A stretch of DNA of 36,820 bases from Candidatus Omnitrophota bacterium (GCA_016782425.1 JADHYN010000003.1:1-36820); one strand, 5' to 3'. Shown: positions 1 to 8,963, numbered from the stretch's first letter. Numbers and translations are program-made. The notes: a model not told the origin generated them from the letters alone.

Positions 1-1086
1 ATAGGCAGCTTGATATTTGTCTTTGACTGTTTCAACGCGACCCTCTATGGTCATATGGTACCTTTCATCGACCCGCTTTTTTATTTCGTCTGCTATCTCA
101 TCAACTGTTTTGCCTGTTTTGCCCACAATAACATCAAATACCATTTTTTCTATTCTTTTTCCAAAAGCGTTAAAAAGATAAAGGACATTGTCTGTCGGGC
201 TGAAATACCCAAGGACCGCCCAGAAAGGTACTCCATCGGTTATTGCATACTCTGCAAAGTCAACGAAATCATCAAAAACAACTACAAAGTTTTGTCTTTT
301 CGGTTTTCTCCCGTTAAAAAGCTTGAAAAATTTGAGATATATATTCGTGTATACGTTTTTTATCGCTCGTTTGTATGAACTTACCGTGCGAGAATAAGAA
401 TCTGTTATAATCGTAAAGTTGCCCTCTGTGTAAAATTCCATTTTTGGGAACTGCCTTTTAAGCTGTGTTTCTAATTCTTGGCTTTCACGCGTATAAACAG
501 GCGCAAACAAAAGACATTCGATGTCGGAACGATTGACGTCTAACTCGAGACTCCCCCCTCCCTCTAGATATAAAAGCGTTACAGAATCCTTTTTTACGTC
601 AACAATCTTAGCGTCCAAAATAATGCCGTTTGTCCTTTTTACCACCACGTCGTTTTTATACGGCCATTCCACGGCTTTTTGTGTTTTGCGTTCTATGCGT
701 TTTACCCGGGCGGCATCTATTGCGATCTTTTCGCCTTTCCATTCGACAATATATTTATCCCTACTTTTCTTTAGTAATTTTCCTGCAATCATCCCTCCGT
801 GTTTTAGGTGTATCACTATTTGTTGTACAGGTTTCTCTGGCGAATACCAGGGGTTTTTTGTTATTTCGCCGAGTATACTTCTACGCATTTTTTTATATTT
901 CTGCATGAAATTATTATAAATATCACTGATATTGAATTGGATTTTTTCTATTTTTTCGCTAATAATAGCTACTTTGGTATTTAAGGCAAGGTTGGTTCGA
1001 AGTTGAGCTTTAAATACAATGTATCCGGTCGTGATGAGTGAAGCAAGCAATAATGCTGTGCTTGTGAAGATCGTTATTTTTTTCAT
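1..1086 (-). CDS. Secreted/membrane-anchored hypothetical protein with two tandem short beta-type repeats, DUF1570-like (C-terminus cut by window edge)
   Basis: Open minus frame from ATG at 1086 to base 1 (362 codons, no stop), absent from the ORF track. Begins MKKITIFTSTALLLASLITTGYIVFKAQ; contains VIHLKHGGMIAGKLLKKSRDKYIVEW and VVVKRTNGIILDAKIVDVKKDSVTLLYLEGG, then FYTEGNFTIITDSY. ATGA overlap with the upstream gene. Confidence 0.8.
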   Translation of the reverse strand, partial: MKKITIFTSTALLLASLITTGYIVFKAQLRTNLALNTKVAIISEKIEKIQFNISDIYNNFMQKYKKMRRSILGEITKNPWYSPEKPVQQIVIHLKHGGMIAGKLLKKSRDKYIVEWKGEKIAIDAARVKRIERKTQKAVEWPYKNDVVVKRTNGIILDAKIVDVKKDSVTLLYLEGGGSLELDVNRSDIECLLFAPVYTRESQELETQLKRQFPKMEFYTEGNFTIITDSYSRTVSSYKRAIKNVYTNIYLKFFKLFNGRKPKRQNFVVVFDDFVDFAEYAITDGVPFWAVLGYFSPTDNVLYLFNAFGKRIEKMVFDVIVGKTGKTVDEIADEIKKRVDERYHMTIEGRVETVKDKYQAAY

Positions 1087-1673
1087 CGACCCATTTCAGA
1101 CCTTTTAAAAAGCTCTCTTATGAAGACTTTTGCTATTCTTTCATTGATTCTGTCGTAACTTTCTTTTTCTGCCATGGTTTTGTCGGTTATCGTGGCTTTA
1201 AGACTATCTTCCCACAAGAGCATTCCGCTTTTGGTGTCATTTACCGTCATAACGACCTGCATGCGGGCATAATTCTCTTTTGTAAGCGCGTCATAGGCTA
1301 TACTGGGAACCCCGACTATCATGTCAACCGGATCGTCCTCGGTCCACAGGTATTCGGTTATGAGGGTATTAACCGCGATATCTGCTTCGGAAGGGTTTTC
1401 TACGATTTTAAATTTCGTCCTATTTCCCCTTCCCGAGAATTCGAACTTCCTAGGGGGCCTGGAAGCAAGCACGTTCTCAAGCGCGTCTTTCAAGTCTTTC
1501 AAGTCTATTTTATTGTTTCCTGAGGAGTTCTTTATGTCCGCGACATATGTTTTTATCACACTATCACTGTCAATTAAAAAAGCCATAGGATCTTTTCTTT
1601 CGGCATACACGTAAGTGGAACATAATAGCGATATAGCGAATAAAAAAACCAAAAATAGATTTAGTACCCTCAT
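1083..1673 (-). CDS. Conserved secreted hypothetical protein
   Basis: 196 aa with signal peptide MRVLNLFLVFLFAISLLCSTYVYA; upstream gggaggcaaaattatg-like RBS. Confidence 0.75.
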   Translation of the reverse strand: MRVLNLFLVFLFAISLLCSTYVYAERKDPMAFLIDSDSVIKTYVADIKNSSGNNKIDLKDLKDALENVLASRPPRKFEFSGRGNRTKFKIVENPSEADIAVNTLITEYLWTEDDPVDMIVGVPSIAYDALTKENYARMQVVMTVNDTKSGMLLWEDSLKATITDKTMAEKESYDRINERIAKVFIRELFKRSEMGR

Positions 1674-1748
1674 AATTTTGCCTCCTTTTGATAGTTAGAG
1701 ATTTTGGGTCACTATATAATTATATTCTTTCAGCCGAAAAAAGTGTAT

Positions 1749-1805
1749 AAAAAAACCTACGCGGTTAGCATCTCGAATAAACTCCTCTTCTAACCACATA
1801 GGTTT
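1749..1805 (-). terminator. Rho-independent terminator of the 1828-2115 gene
   Basis: Inverted arms aaacctacgcggttag (1753-1768) and ctaaccacataggttt (1790-1805); on the minus strand the stem runs into TTTTTTT. Confidence 0.75.
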
Positions 1806-1827
1806 ATAACGGTTTGGGCTGATAAGG

Positions 1828-2115
1828 TTATTCTGATTGTCCTCTTCTTCTTTTGAGTTCTTCTTCGTCCTCGCGTAATGACTTTTGTTTTGCTATGGGA
1901 GAGGTTTCTTCAATGTAGTCGCTCGATCTCTGGAACATGGCTGAGAAAGGCTTCTTTTCACCCTTGAATTTTCCGAATTCCGAAAGACCATCGCTCAACT
2001 CCTGGAATATCGATTTTTCCGGAGTTCCTTTAGTACCTTGATCAGCAAATACGGTTATCGTGCCAGAAATGAGTAATATAAGTATTAGAACTATTAATTT
2101 CCTCATGCCGTTCAC
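1828..2115 (-). CDS. Small secreted hypothetical protein
   Basis: 95 aa; signal peptide MRKLIVLILILLISGTITVFA; RBS aagggggtg upstream. Confidence 0.7.
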   Translation of the reverse strand: MNGMRKLIVLILILLISGTITVFADQGTKGTPEKSIFQELSDGLSEFGKFKGEKKPFSAMFQRSSDYIEETSPIAKQKSLREDEEELKRRRGQSE

Positions 2116-2183
2116 CCCCTTAAGTTATTTAGATAGACTTTATTACAATGGAAGTATACCTAAAAAAAATCAGTTTTGCAAAT

Positions 2184-2528
2184 TTAACACGTCAGATGGA
2201 ACGCACCGACCGCTTTTTTACCCTTTTCAACATATTGGTTAAAGACTTTATATGCCTCGGGGGTATTTCTATCGATCAATTCTATATTATTCGATTTCAG
2301 AAGTTTTCTGGTGGATTCCGGTATGGCCATGACGCCGTATGCGCCCTTGCCGATTATTAAAACATCGGGCTTGTAGTCGATGATTTCCTTTATGTCTTCC
2401 TCCATAAGAGAGTGGCCTTCTTTGCGCCACCAGTTGGGTTTGATTGTATCAGGAAAAACAATCAGGTCCTGATTGTGTACCTTACCATCAACAGTCATCG
2501 AACCGAATGCGTAGTTATCTACCTTCAT
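2184..2528 (-). CDS. Mth938-like (DUF498/NDUFAF3-type) domain protein
   Basis: 114 aa; YAFGSMTVDGKVHNQDLIVFPDTIKPNWWRKEGHSL and DVLIIGKGAYGVMAIPESTRKLLKSNNIELI are typical of this family. Confidence 0.85.
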   Translation of the reverse strand: MKVDNYAFGSMTVDGKVHNQDLIVFPDTIKPNWWRKEGHSLMEEDIKEIIDYKPDVLIIGKGAYGVMAIPESTRKLLKSNNIELIDRNTPEAYKVFNQYVEKGKKAVGAFHLTC

Positions 2529-2538
2529 TTTAGGTACT

Positions 2539-2580
2539 TACGCGGTTGCCATACTAGCAAATTTGTATGACAACCGCGTA
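2539..2580 (-). promoter_or_regulatory. Long hairpin in the 5' leader of the Mth938-like gene
   Basis: tacgcggttgccatac (2539-2554) pairs with gtatgacaaccgcgta (2565-2580), 15 of 16 pairs, 10-nt loop; arm ends about 10 nt from the ATG. Confidence 0.5.
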
Positions 2581-2611
2581 GTCTTAGGTCTTTTATTTCG
2601 TTTTTGATTAG

Positions 2612-2776
2612 TGAGAGGTCGCTGAAAAACTCCTAAAATTCTACAGCGACCTCTGATTACACAGATTTTAAAAAAGATTACATAGATTTCCTTGACGATA
2701 AATTTAATCTGTGTAATCTATTTTAATCTTTTAATCAGAGATTGCTGTTTTATTAAGACTTTTTCAGCAATCTCAG
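2612..2776. repeat. Palindromic MITE-like element made of three nested hairpins
   Basis: agaggtcgctg/cagcgacctct (2614-2624/2644-2654), gattacacagatt/aatctgtgtaatc (2655-2667/2706-2718), gagattgctg/cagcaatctc (2738-2747/2765-2774); the outer hairpins are imperfect inverted copies of each other. Confidence 0.6.
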
Positions 2777-3057
2777 TGAGTTCGCTTGACGATTTCTGCC
2801 TTCGCTTTAGCCAGTTGTTTTTCTAAATTCTGAACCTTCGCCTGTGTGTTTTTCAGATTGTTTTTCAAATCTCTAATTTCCATGTCACGGGTAGATATTG
2901 TCTTTTTGAGGTTCGCCTTTTCCGCATTTAGAGAATCGCATTTCTTCTCCAACGCGGCCTTTTGGTCAAGCAACTTATCGTATTCAGTCTTAGAGGCGCA
3001 ACCCGATACGGAAATCAAAAAAGCGGCTAGTAAAAATAGAATTAGTGCCTTTTTCAT
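2773..3057 (-). CDS. Small coiled-coil lipoprotein
   Basis: Start revised to the internal ATG preceded by aaaagggggtgttgc; MKKALILFLLAAFLISVSGCASK lipobox followed by a long coiled coil. Confidence 0.75.
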   Translation of the reverse strand: MKKALILFLLAAFLISVSGCASKTEYDKLLDQKAALEKKCDSLNAEKANLKKTISTRDMEIRDLKNNLKNTQAKVQNLEKQLAKAKAEIVKRTH

Positions 3058-3197
3058 GCAACACCCCCTTTTCATAAAAAGTATACCTACAAAGTCAGGA
3101 TTTGGCAAATTAATTTTCAAGGTATTTTCCCCTGTTTTTATTTGTATTTCCGGCAAGAAATATGCTATATTATGGCGTTAAGGCATAATATTACTAT

Positions 3198-3533
3198 ATG
3201 CAAAAAAGAAAAATAGATATCAAAGGCTTTACGCTCGTTGAAATACTAATCGCTATAGGTATTCTGGCAATGTTATCCGCGATAATCCTCCCGAACTACT
3301 TTCGGGCAAAACAAGAAGCCATTGAAAAAACGTGCCTGGCTAATGTAAAACAGTTAGAAAGCGGCCTCGAACTGGCTGCCATGATAGATAATGCCAATGT
3401 CGCAAATCTAACCGAAAGCGAAATAGAAGCACTTATAGTGCCTAGTTATGTTAAGAGGATGCCCGACTGTCTTTCCGGCGATTATTACAGTGATGCAAAC
3501 TCCGAAGTCCATTGCAGCAGTCATGGTCCATAG
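3198..3533 (+). CDS. Type IV pilin-like / type II pseudopilin
   Basis: 111 aa; KGFTLVEILIAIGILAMLSAIILPNY prepilin cleavage/methylation motif. Confidence 0.85.
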   Translation: MQKRKIDIKGFTLVEILIAIGILAMLSAIILPNYFRAKQEAIEKTCLANVKQLESGLELAAMIDNANVANLTESEIEALIVPSYVKRMPDCLSGDYYSDANSEVHCSSHGP

Positions 3534-3541
3534 TGATACTA

Positions 3542-3880
3542 TTAAGAGTTCTGTTCTGCGATATCACCGGCTACAGGCAACTTAAAACGCTCCCCCTGAT
3601 ACGCCTTCACCATCAAGACTATCCAGAGCACAAGTTCAAAAATCCACAAAAGGGGTATAAAGACCCATCCCACTATGGGTATAAAAGGAAGGATCATCCC
3701 CAGGATGAACAAAAAGCCGAATGTGATGATTGACTGCATCGCATGAAAACGAACGAATTTATTCTCTTTCTCAATCAGAAAGAATATGATCCCAGTGATG
3801 AACCATAAGAGATAACACAAAAGTCCTGCAATGTTTGGCTCTATTCCGATGGACGTTTTCCCCAGATCTTTCTTTTCCAT
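3542..3880 (-). CDS. DUF4870-type membrane protein
   Basis: 112 aa; GLLCYLLWFITGIIFFLIEKENKFVRFHAMQS is the typical family motif. Confidence 0.85.
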   Translation of the reverse strand: MEKKDLGKTSIGIEPNIAGLLCYLLWFITGIIFFLIEKENKFVRFHAMQSIITFGFLFILGMILPFIPIVGWVFIPLLWIFELVLWIVLMVKAYQGERFKLPVAGDIAEQNS

Positions 3881-3892
3881 ATACGCCTCCTT

Positions 3893-4561
3893 TTATTTTT
3901 GTAACACATCACAATAACAGAAACGATTATCCCTTAAAACAGTTTCTCCTAATGAGTATGGTATTTTCTCCCGGAAAATGGGACCGTCGTATACGAATGA
4001 ATGAAATTCCCCATTCTCGCCACAAGGGTCAACATTGGAAGGGAGCCCCGATAGAAACTGTTTATCTAGATTTCTGCCAGCAAAACTTTTGTCGAGAACA
4101 TTCGTATCAACAGAGGTAATGACAGCCTTGAAGCCCAGGTTAACGAATTCACGCGCAAGCTCTCTTGTGTTCTTTTTCCATATGGGAAAAATTCCTTTCA
4201 TCCCCACCTTTGCCAAATTTCCCTCCCTGTATTTTCTCACGTCTTCTAAGAATATGTCGCCGAAAACTACGCTTGATACACCAACTTTTAGGAATTTTTT
4301 TAAAACCACTCGCATTGCATGTTCATATTCTTCGTTAGAAGAGTTTTTTGAAATTGGGACTTTTTCGATAGGAATATCTAGGTGCTCTGCCTGTTTTTCT
4401 ACCAAGGCTTGCCGTATGCCGTGCATACTGATCCTCTTGTAATCTTCCGTTACTGTCGTAATAAGAGAGGCTATTTCGCAATCCCCCCTTTTTTTAAACT
4501 CATAAAACGCAATTGCGCTGTCCTTCCCCCCACTCCACGAAAATAGTACTTTTTGTCCCAT
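3893..4561 (-). CDS. Dph6-related PP-loop ATP pyrophosphatase (diphthine-ammonia ligase-like)
   Basis: 222 aa; SWSGGKDS PP-loop, VVFGDIFLEDVRKYRE and CGENGEFHSFVYDGP. Confidence 0.85.
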   Translation of the reverse strand: MGQKVLFSWSGGKDSAIAFYEFKKRGDCEIASLITTVTEDYKRISMHGIRQALVEKQAEHLDIPIEKVPISKNSSNEEYEHAMRVVLKKFLKVGVSSVVFGDIFLEDVRKYREGNLAKVGMKGIFPIWKKNTRELAREFVNLGFKAVITSVDTNVLDKSFAGRNLDKQFLSGLPSNVDPCGENGEFHSFVYDGPIFREKIPYSLGETVLRDNRFCYCDVLQK

Positions 4562-4577
4562 CGTTATTTTATAAAGG

Positions 4578-5318
4578 TCAATTTCTCTCCAAAATCAGAC
4601 AGTTTTCCTTTGTATCCAGTCTGACGTGGAAATAGCGCAGAAACGACATGCCCAAGAGCCCGTCTATGCCCTGGCCTGGTGATTTTTCCGATATGGCGCC
4701 CTTGACATTTTCAATTTCCAAGCCGTCTACTTCCACGGAATCTAACGTAATCGGGAAAGCCTTGGCTTTGCTGCCGTCAGCCAATAGAACTGTGATTTCC
4801 CGCATGCGTGCCGTCTCCTCAAAACCCAGTTTTCCCGCAGTCTCTTTTGAGACGACCACCAGCGACGCGCCCGTATCCACCATTAAAGATGCCGCAACCT
4901 CGCCGTTTAACCTTGCATCGACAACGCCGAATCTGTTTTTGGAGAACTCGATTTTTGCTATTCCTCGCGCTTTTCGCGCTGCAATAATCTCTTTTTTGTT
5001 TCGTTCCTTATAGTGTTCTTCGGGCCTTTCTTGCCTGGACTTTTCTTTTTCCTTGCCGGTCCCGTAGAAACGCGCCTCTTTTTTCTTTTGCCTATCCCGC
5101 TCCTCCAGCGTAGATTTCCTGATGTTTTTAATCCTTTCTTTTACAATAGAATATATAAACTTACCGTTTTGCCTGCTTATGACGACCGCTTCCTCGGTTT
5201 CCTTTATTATATCGGCAGTGATTATTTCCCCGTTTTTTAATTCAATCGTGCCAGCCACCGCACCCGGCCCGTGAAAGGTAAAAAATATCAATGAAAGGAC
5301 AAGAATATTTTTGATCAT
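4578..5318 (-). CDS. Secreted retropepsin-like aspartic protease with N-terminal short beta domain
   Basis: 246 aa; signal peptide, TIELKNGEIITADIIKETEEAVVISRQNGKFIY, charged linker, then MVDTGASLVVVSKETAGKLGF and GIDGLLGMSFLRYFHVRLD. Confidence 0.85.
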   Translation of the reverse strand: MIKNILVLSLIFFTFHGPGAVAGTIELKNGEIITADIIKETEEAVVISRQNGKFIYSIVKERIKNIRKSTLEERDRQKKKEARFYGTGKEKEKSRQERPEEHYKERNKKEIIAARKARGIAKIEFSKNRFGVVDARLNGEVAASLMVDTGASLVVVSKETAGKLGFEETARMREITVLLADGSKAKAFPITLDSVEVDGLEIENVKGAISEKSPGQGIDGLLGMSFLRYFHVRLDTKENCLILERN

Positions 5319-5332
5319 AAAAGACGAGGTAT

Positions 5333-5689
5333 TTATTCGTTCGCTCTTTCTACGATTAGTTCACCTTGCTTGATTTCGTCTAGAGAATTCTTTAGATTTT
5401 TAACTTCGTTTTTAAGCATCCTTTGCTCGGCTTCTATTTCAATGAGTCGGTTTTCTACTTCCAGGAATTTCTGAGCGGCGTACTGATCAGTGTTTTCAAG
5501 AAGTATCACCCCGCCACGCTTGTCCATTTTTGCCCCTTTCGGCATAAGTATGTTAACATCTCCGACTTTCCGTATTTCCATTCCCGGCGGGATCTTGACC
5601 CCAGGCTCTCTCTTTGCTTCTTGGGTAAATGCTAATGTAGCGGAAAAGAAAAAAGCAAGAATTAAAATAAAAACTTTGACAGATTTCAT
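5333..5689 (-). CDS. Secreted hypothetical protein with C-terminal coiled coil
   Basis: 118 aa with signal peptide; EVENRLIEIEAEQRMLKNEVKNLKNSLDEIKQ. Confidence 0.65.
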   Translation of the reverse strand: MKSVKVFILILAFFFSATLAFTQEAKREPGVKIPPGMEIRKVGDVNILMPKGAKMDKRGGVILLENTDQYAAQKFLEVENRLIEIEAEQRMLKNEVKNLKNSLDEIKQGELIVERANE

Positions 5690-5703
5690 GCTGTTCTCAT
5701 TTT

Positions 5704-6123
5704 TTATTCGCCTATAATCTTGACAAGCACCCTCTTTTTGCGGCGGCCGTCAAATTCGCCGTAAAATATCTGTTCCCAGGGTCCGAAATCCAGCTTGCCC
5801 TTGGTGACTGCTACAACGACTTCCCGCCCCATTATTGTCCTTTTTAAATGTGCGTCAGCGTTGTCTTCACCTGTCAGATTGTGGTTATACTCCGACGTAG
5901 GTGCGTGCGGGGCAAGCCCTTCAAGCCACCTGTCAAAATCCTTGTGCAGCCCGCTTTCATCGTCATTTACGAAAACGCTTGCCGTTATGTGCATCGCATT
6001 AACAAGGCAGAACCCTTCCTTTACCCCGCTTTTTCTCAAAGATTCTTCTATCTTGGGAGTTATGTTGATGAAGTCTCTTCTCGTTTTCGTGTTAAACCAC
6101 AGATACTCGCTATGCGATTTCAT
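5704..6123 (-). CDS. YjbQ family / secondary thiamine-phosphate synthase-type protein
   Basis: Start revised to MKSHSEYL at 6123; [18 protein letters not shown] and [25 protein letters not shown] match the family. Confidence 0.85.
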   Translation of the reverse strand: MKSHSEYLWFNTKTRRDFINITPKIEESLRKSGVKEGFCLVNAMHITASVFVNDDESGLHKDFDRWLEGLAPHAPTSEYNHNLTGEDNADAHLKRTIMGREVVVAVTKGKLDFGPWEQIFYGEFDGRRKKRVLVKIIGE

Positions 6124-6238
6124 GAAACTTACCCCTAGATTATTGTAAAACCACAGAAGAGAGTTGTCAACATAAATGGTAGATAATATGGCAAAAAACC
6201 TTGCCAATCGGCATTTTGCAGGGTATATTTGTATTATG

Positions 6239-6553
6239 ATGAAAAAATCAAGGATATGTATAATCTCTGGCGTTGCTATTCTGTTCCTTGTTTTTGCTTC
6301 CGGTTTGTGGGCTTTGGATGAAGCAAAACCCGAGGTTGCAAAACCCCAAAAAACAGTGCTTAGAATGCTGTGGTTTCCATTTCGGATAGTTGAATTGATG
6401 CAATCCGGCATCCAGAGCCGAAGGGCCGAGACACGCCAAGATCTACCCGAAGACGAAGCGGAAGTGAAACAGCGAGTCAGGGATATGCAGGGCGAGTTTG
6501 ACAGGTTGCGCCAAAAATCATGGGGAAAAGGGACTACCAGCCGTTCGAAATAG
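6239..6553 (+). CDS. Small secreted hypothetical protein
   Basis: [29 protein letters not shown] signal peptide then charged C-terminus; start revised from 6176. Confidence 0.6.
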   Translation: MKKSRICIISGVAILFLVFASGLWALDEAKPEVAKPQKTVLRMLWFPFRIVELMQSGIQSRRAETRQDLPEDEAEVKQRVRDMQGEFDRLRQKSWGKGTTSRSK

Positions 6554-6556
6554 ATC

Positions 6557-7306
6557 TTATTGCTTTTCCAGAAAGATCTGGACCGAACATAGGATCATAG
6601 TACATCCAAAAACCATCCCGAGAACGGCCGAAGGCAAGCTATTTGTTACAATTGCCCCGATAACCGCGCCGATTAATGCAAGAGGGGCCAAAAATCTCAA
6701 CGCCTCGGTATTTATATTATCAAATTTCTTATGGAACACCGCCCCCGCAAGCGTCGTGGGAAAAATGACCAATAACGACGTCGGGATAGCTTCGTGAATC
6801 GACAAACCGAAGAACAAAAAGAGCATAGGAACCATTATTATACCCCCGCCTATCCCGAATAAGGCAGACAGAGAGCCGGCGACCAGTCCGAGCATTATCA
6901 AAAGAGGATATGCGGCGTTTTTTAAAACCGATCCGGTTGAAATGTTTATTATACCCGCCAACTTTAATCCTACAAGAAGAAGCAAGAGCGCAAATAATTT
7001 TTTTAGTTTTATACTACTTAACACATTTGCCAATTTTACGCCAATTTTTGCGCCGACGATCGAACCCACAACAATTAATAGTGCAATAAGCACTTTGATG
7101 TTACTGCTTTCTACGATATAGTGTGTTGTTATCCCGACAAAGGCAGTCGGAACCGTTGTCGCCAAAGAAGTACCGATCGCCTTTTTTATTTCGTAGCCGA
7201 AGAAAAGCACTAATGAGGAAACTAAAACAACGCCCCCGCCTATACCCAAGGAAGCGCTTGCAAAACCCGCAACAAAACCCAAAATCGATAAATTAAAGCC
7301 TTTCAT
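6557..7306 (-). CDS. Sulfite exporter TauE/SafE family protein
   Basis: 249 aa; two GIGGGxxxVP/S motifs ([25 protein letters not shown]). Confidence 0.9.
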   Translation of the reverse strand: MKGFNLSILGFVAGFASASLGIGGGVVLVSSLVLFFGYEIKKAIGTSLATTVPTAFVGITTHYIVESSNIKVLIALLIVVGSIVGAKIGVKLANVLSSIKLKKLFALLLLLVGLKLAGIINISTGSVLKNAAYPLLIMLGLVAGSLSALFGIGGGIIMVPMLFLFFGLSIHEAIPTSLLVIFPTTLAGAVFHKKFDNINTEALRFLAPLALIGAVIGAIVTNSLPSAVLGMVFGCTMILCSVQIFLEKQ

Positions 7307-7614
7307 TTGTTTTTCTTGATTTCCAGGTAGAGAGCCAATATAAAAACGGCAAATCCCAACATAAACCCTATTGTGTCCTCAAAAAAATCGTGGAGCGGGT
7401 CAGTACGGCCTATGATAAAAAACCCCTTAAGAGCGTTAAATTCATCCAGGAAATCCAGGAGGTGGCCGAAAAAAAGCAAGAAAAGCCCGACGAAAAAAAA
7501 CCAGAAATATTTAAGATTGAGGTTTCGGCCCTTGGCAATAAGAAAAACCAAAGGTATAAGGTAGACAAGGGCTTTCAATCCGTCCTCGAGATAGCCGCTT
7601 TCTAGAAATATCAT
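7303..7614 (-). CDS. Hypothetical membrane protein
   Basis: Hydrophobic helices; likely start MIFLESGYLEDG. Confidence 0.6.
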   Translation of the reverse strand: MIFLESGYLEDGLKALVYLIPLVFLIAKGRNLNLKYFWFFFVGLFLLFFGHLLDFLDEFNALKGFFIIGRTDPLHDFFEDTIGFMLGFAVFILALYLEIKKNK

Positions 7615-7631
7615 ACTTTTATACTCGCCAC

Positions 7632-7913
7632 TTAAATTCCGTACACGTATTGCATAACATGTATCGTGAAGATACACGTTCCGATTATGATCCTCAAATG
7701 CCTTATAAGCTGATTGGGAAAATAAGGCTCGTTTTTGTAACGCCTTATTTTAAAGAAACCATCGGCTATGAGGAAAAGTGCCGCAAAAAAGGAAAGATAG
7801 TCTATTGTGTTATGCGCGAAGGTAGAGTTAAAGATAAGTACGGTTACTGTGCTTGCTATCGCAATGGTAAGCAAAATTGCAATAAAAACAGCCCTGAATG
7901 CCCTGCCGGTCAT
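7632..7913 (-). CDS. Hypothetical membrane protein
   Basis: 93 aa with three hydrophobic segments. Confidence 0.55.
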   Translation of the reverse strand: MTGRAFRAVFIAILLTIAIASTVTVLIFNSTFAHNTIDYLSFFAALFLIADGFFKIRRYKNEPYFPNQLIRHLRIIIGTCIFTIHVMQYVYGI

Positions 7914-7959
7914 ATTTCTCTACTGCAAAACAATATTTTATGTTAAAATAAAACCGTTT

Positions 7960-8088
7960 ATGCGCAAATCAAACAATAAGATCGCGCTTCTTGTTATTAT
8001 CCTTTTACTCGTTCTTGTTTTCTTAGGATGTTCTATCCCCGTCCCCTCCAAAATTCCTATACCAAAATTGCCTATCTTTGGTCGATAG
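7960..8088 (+). CDS. Tiny proline-rich lipoprotein
   Basis: MRKSNNKIALLVIILLLVLVFLGCSIPVPSKIPIPKLPIFGR; lipobox VFLGC. Internal start of ORF 7807-8088. Confidence 0.5.
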   Translation: MRKSNNKIALLVIILLLVLVFLGCSIPVPSKIPIPKLPIFGR

Positions 8089-8104
8089 TCGCCGGTCGAT
8101 AGCA

Positions 8105-8317
8105 TTATTCTTGTTTCTTAAAGCCTTTTCGTACAGTGTGGCCTATGAGAACGATTATGTAAAAACCGAGTATGACAAACAATACAATAACGCCTACAAA
8201 CAGAACGAATGACCCAATGCCAAGAATGAAGGGCCACAATATGAAGCTTAGCGCCAGCGCGACAAGCGCAAGAAGAGTAACAAAAAATCCGACAAAAAAG
8301 TTTTTTAGTGTCTCCAT
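8105..8317 (-). CDS. Small two-helix membrane protein
   Basis: 70 aa, strongly hydrophobic with charged ends. Confidence 0.55.
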   Translation of the reverse strand: METLKNFFVGFFVTLLALVALALSFILWPFILGIGSFVLFVGVIVLFVILGFYIIVLIGHTVRKGFKKQE

Positions 8318-8344
8318 GAAGCGATACCTGCCTTTATTTAATTA

Positions 8345-8737
8345 CTATCCCAGTACCCCGATTGCCTTATCGTTATTATTGGACGATAAGATAATTGCCG
8401 AAGAGCCGTCCGATACGCTGCCGTAGATATAGTTGAGGTCAATATTTGCGCCGGCCAATTTCTTGCCCATTGCTTCCAGCGCTCCAACCTTGTTTTCCAG
8501 TTGTAGCTCGACGACATCTTCTTCCTTTACTTCGTAGCCTTTCCCGCTAAGCGCTTTTATAGCCTTCGCGTTGTCACTCGTTACAGCCATGAAATGCGCT
8601 TTGCCTTCCATTCCATAAGCCGAGACAGCGGTTATATTGACTCCTGCACCTGTGATTACCGAAGAGAATTCAGCTAATTTCCCAACCTTATTTTCCGTTG
8701 TGGCGAGTATTTCTTTTACTTTTTTCGCATTTGCCAT
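8345..8737 (-). CDS. Tandem ACT-domain protein
   Basis: NKVGKLAEFSSVITGAGVNITAVSAYG and NKVGALEAMGKKLAGANIDLNYIYGS; start revised to MANAKK with agaagggggtgatttt RBS. Confidence 0.85.
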   Translation of the reverse strand: MANAKKVKEILATTENKVGKLAEFSSVITGAGVNITAVSAYGMEGKAHFMAVTSDNAKAIKALSGKGYEVKEEDVVELQLENKVGALEAMGKKLAGANIDLNYIYGSVSDGSSAIILSSNNNDKAIGVLG

Positions 8738-8794
8738 AAAATCACCCCCTTCTATTTCTATAATCATTATCCCTGATTATACCGTGCTGTCAAC

Positions 8795-8823
8795 TTGATT
8801 TTTTACTATTTTTAAGGTATACT
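8795..8823 (+). promoter_or_regulatory. Sigma70-like promoter of the intergenic RNA candidate
   Basis: TTGATT (8795-8800), 17-nt spacer, TATACT (8818-8823). Confidence 0.6.
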
Positions 8824-8829
8824 AAACAT

Positions 8830-8963
8830 TGGATGACAACGGCATAATTGACCAGTTGTCTGGTCCAAAAATTAAAACGAGCTGTTGCCATCCGCGTCTT
8901 AATTCATTAAACAAGGTAACACGCCTAGGCGAAGAAATTCCACTTTTTCGCATAGGCGTTTTT
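8830..8963 (+). ncRNA. Candidate structured small RNA
   Basis: Begins about 7 nt after the promoter -10; long-range stem ggatgacaacggc/gctgttgccatcc, inner hairpin gaccag-ttgt-ctggtc, ends at an intrinsic terminator. No convincing ORF. Confidence 0.5.
8921..8963 (+). terminator. Intrinsic terminator (plus strand)
   Basis: acgcctaggcgaa ... ttcgcataggcgt stem followed by TTTTT on the plus strand. Confidence 0.7.

Noticed and set aside
10-919. Plus-strand ORFs 10-378, 188-397, 521-919 and 630-908
   Set aside because: They are antisense to a continuous minus-strand frame (1-1086) with signal peptide and sensible composition.
8080-8102. Tandem ggtcgatag copies (14-bp spacing)
   Set aside because: Only two short copies at a stop codon; too little to call a repeat array.
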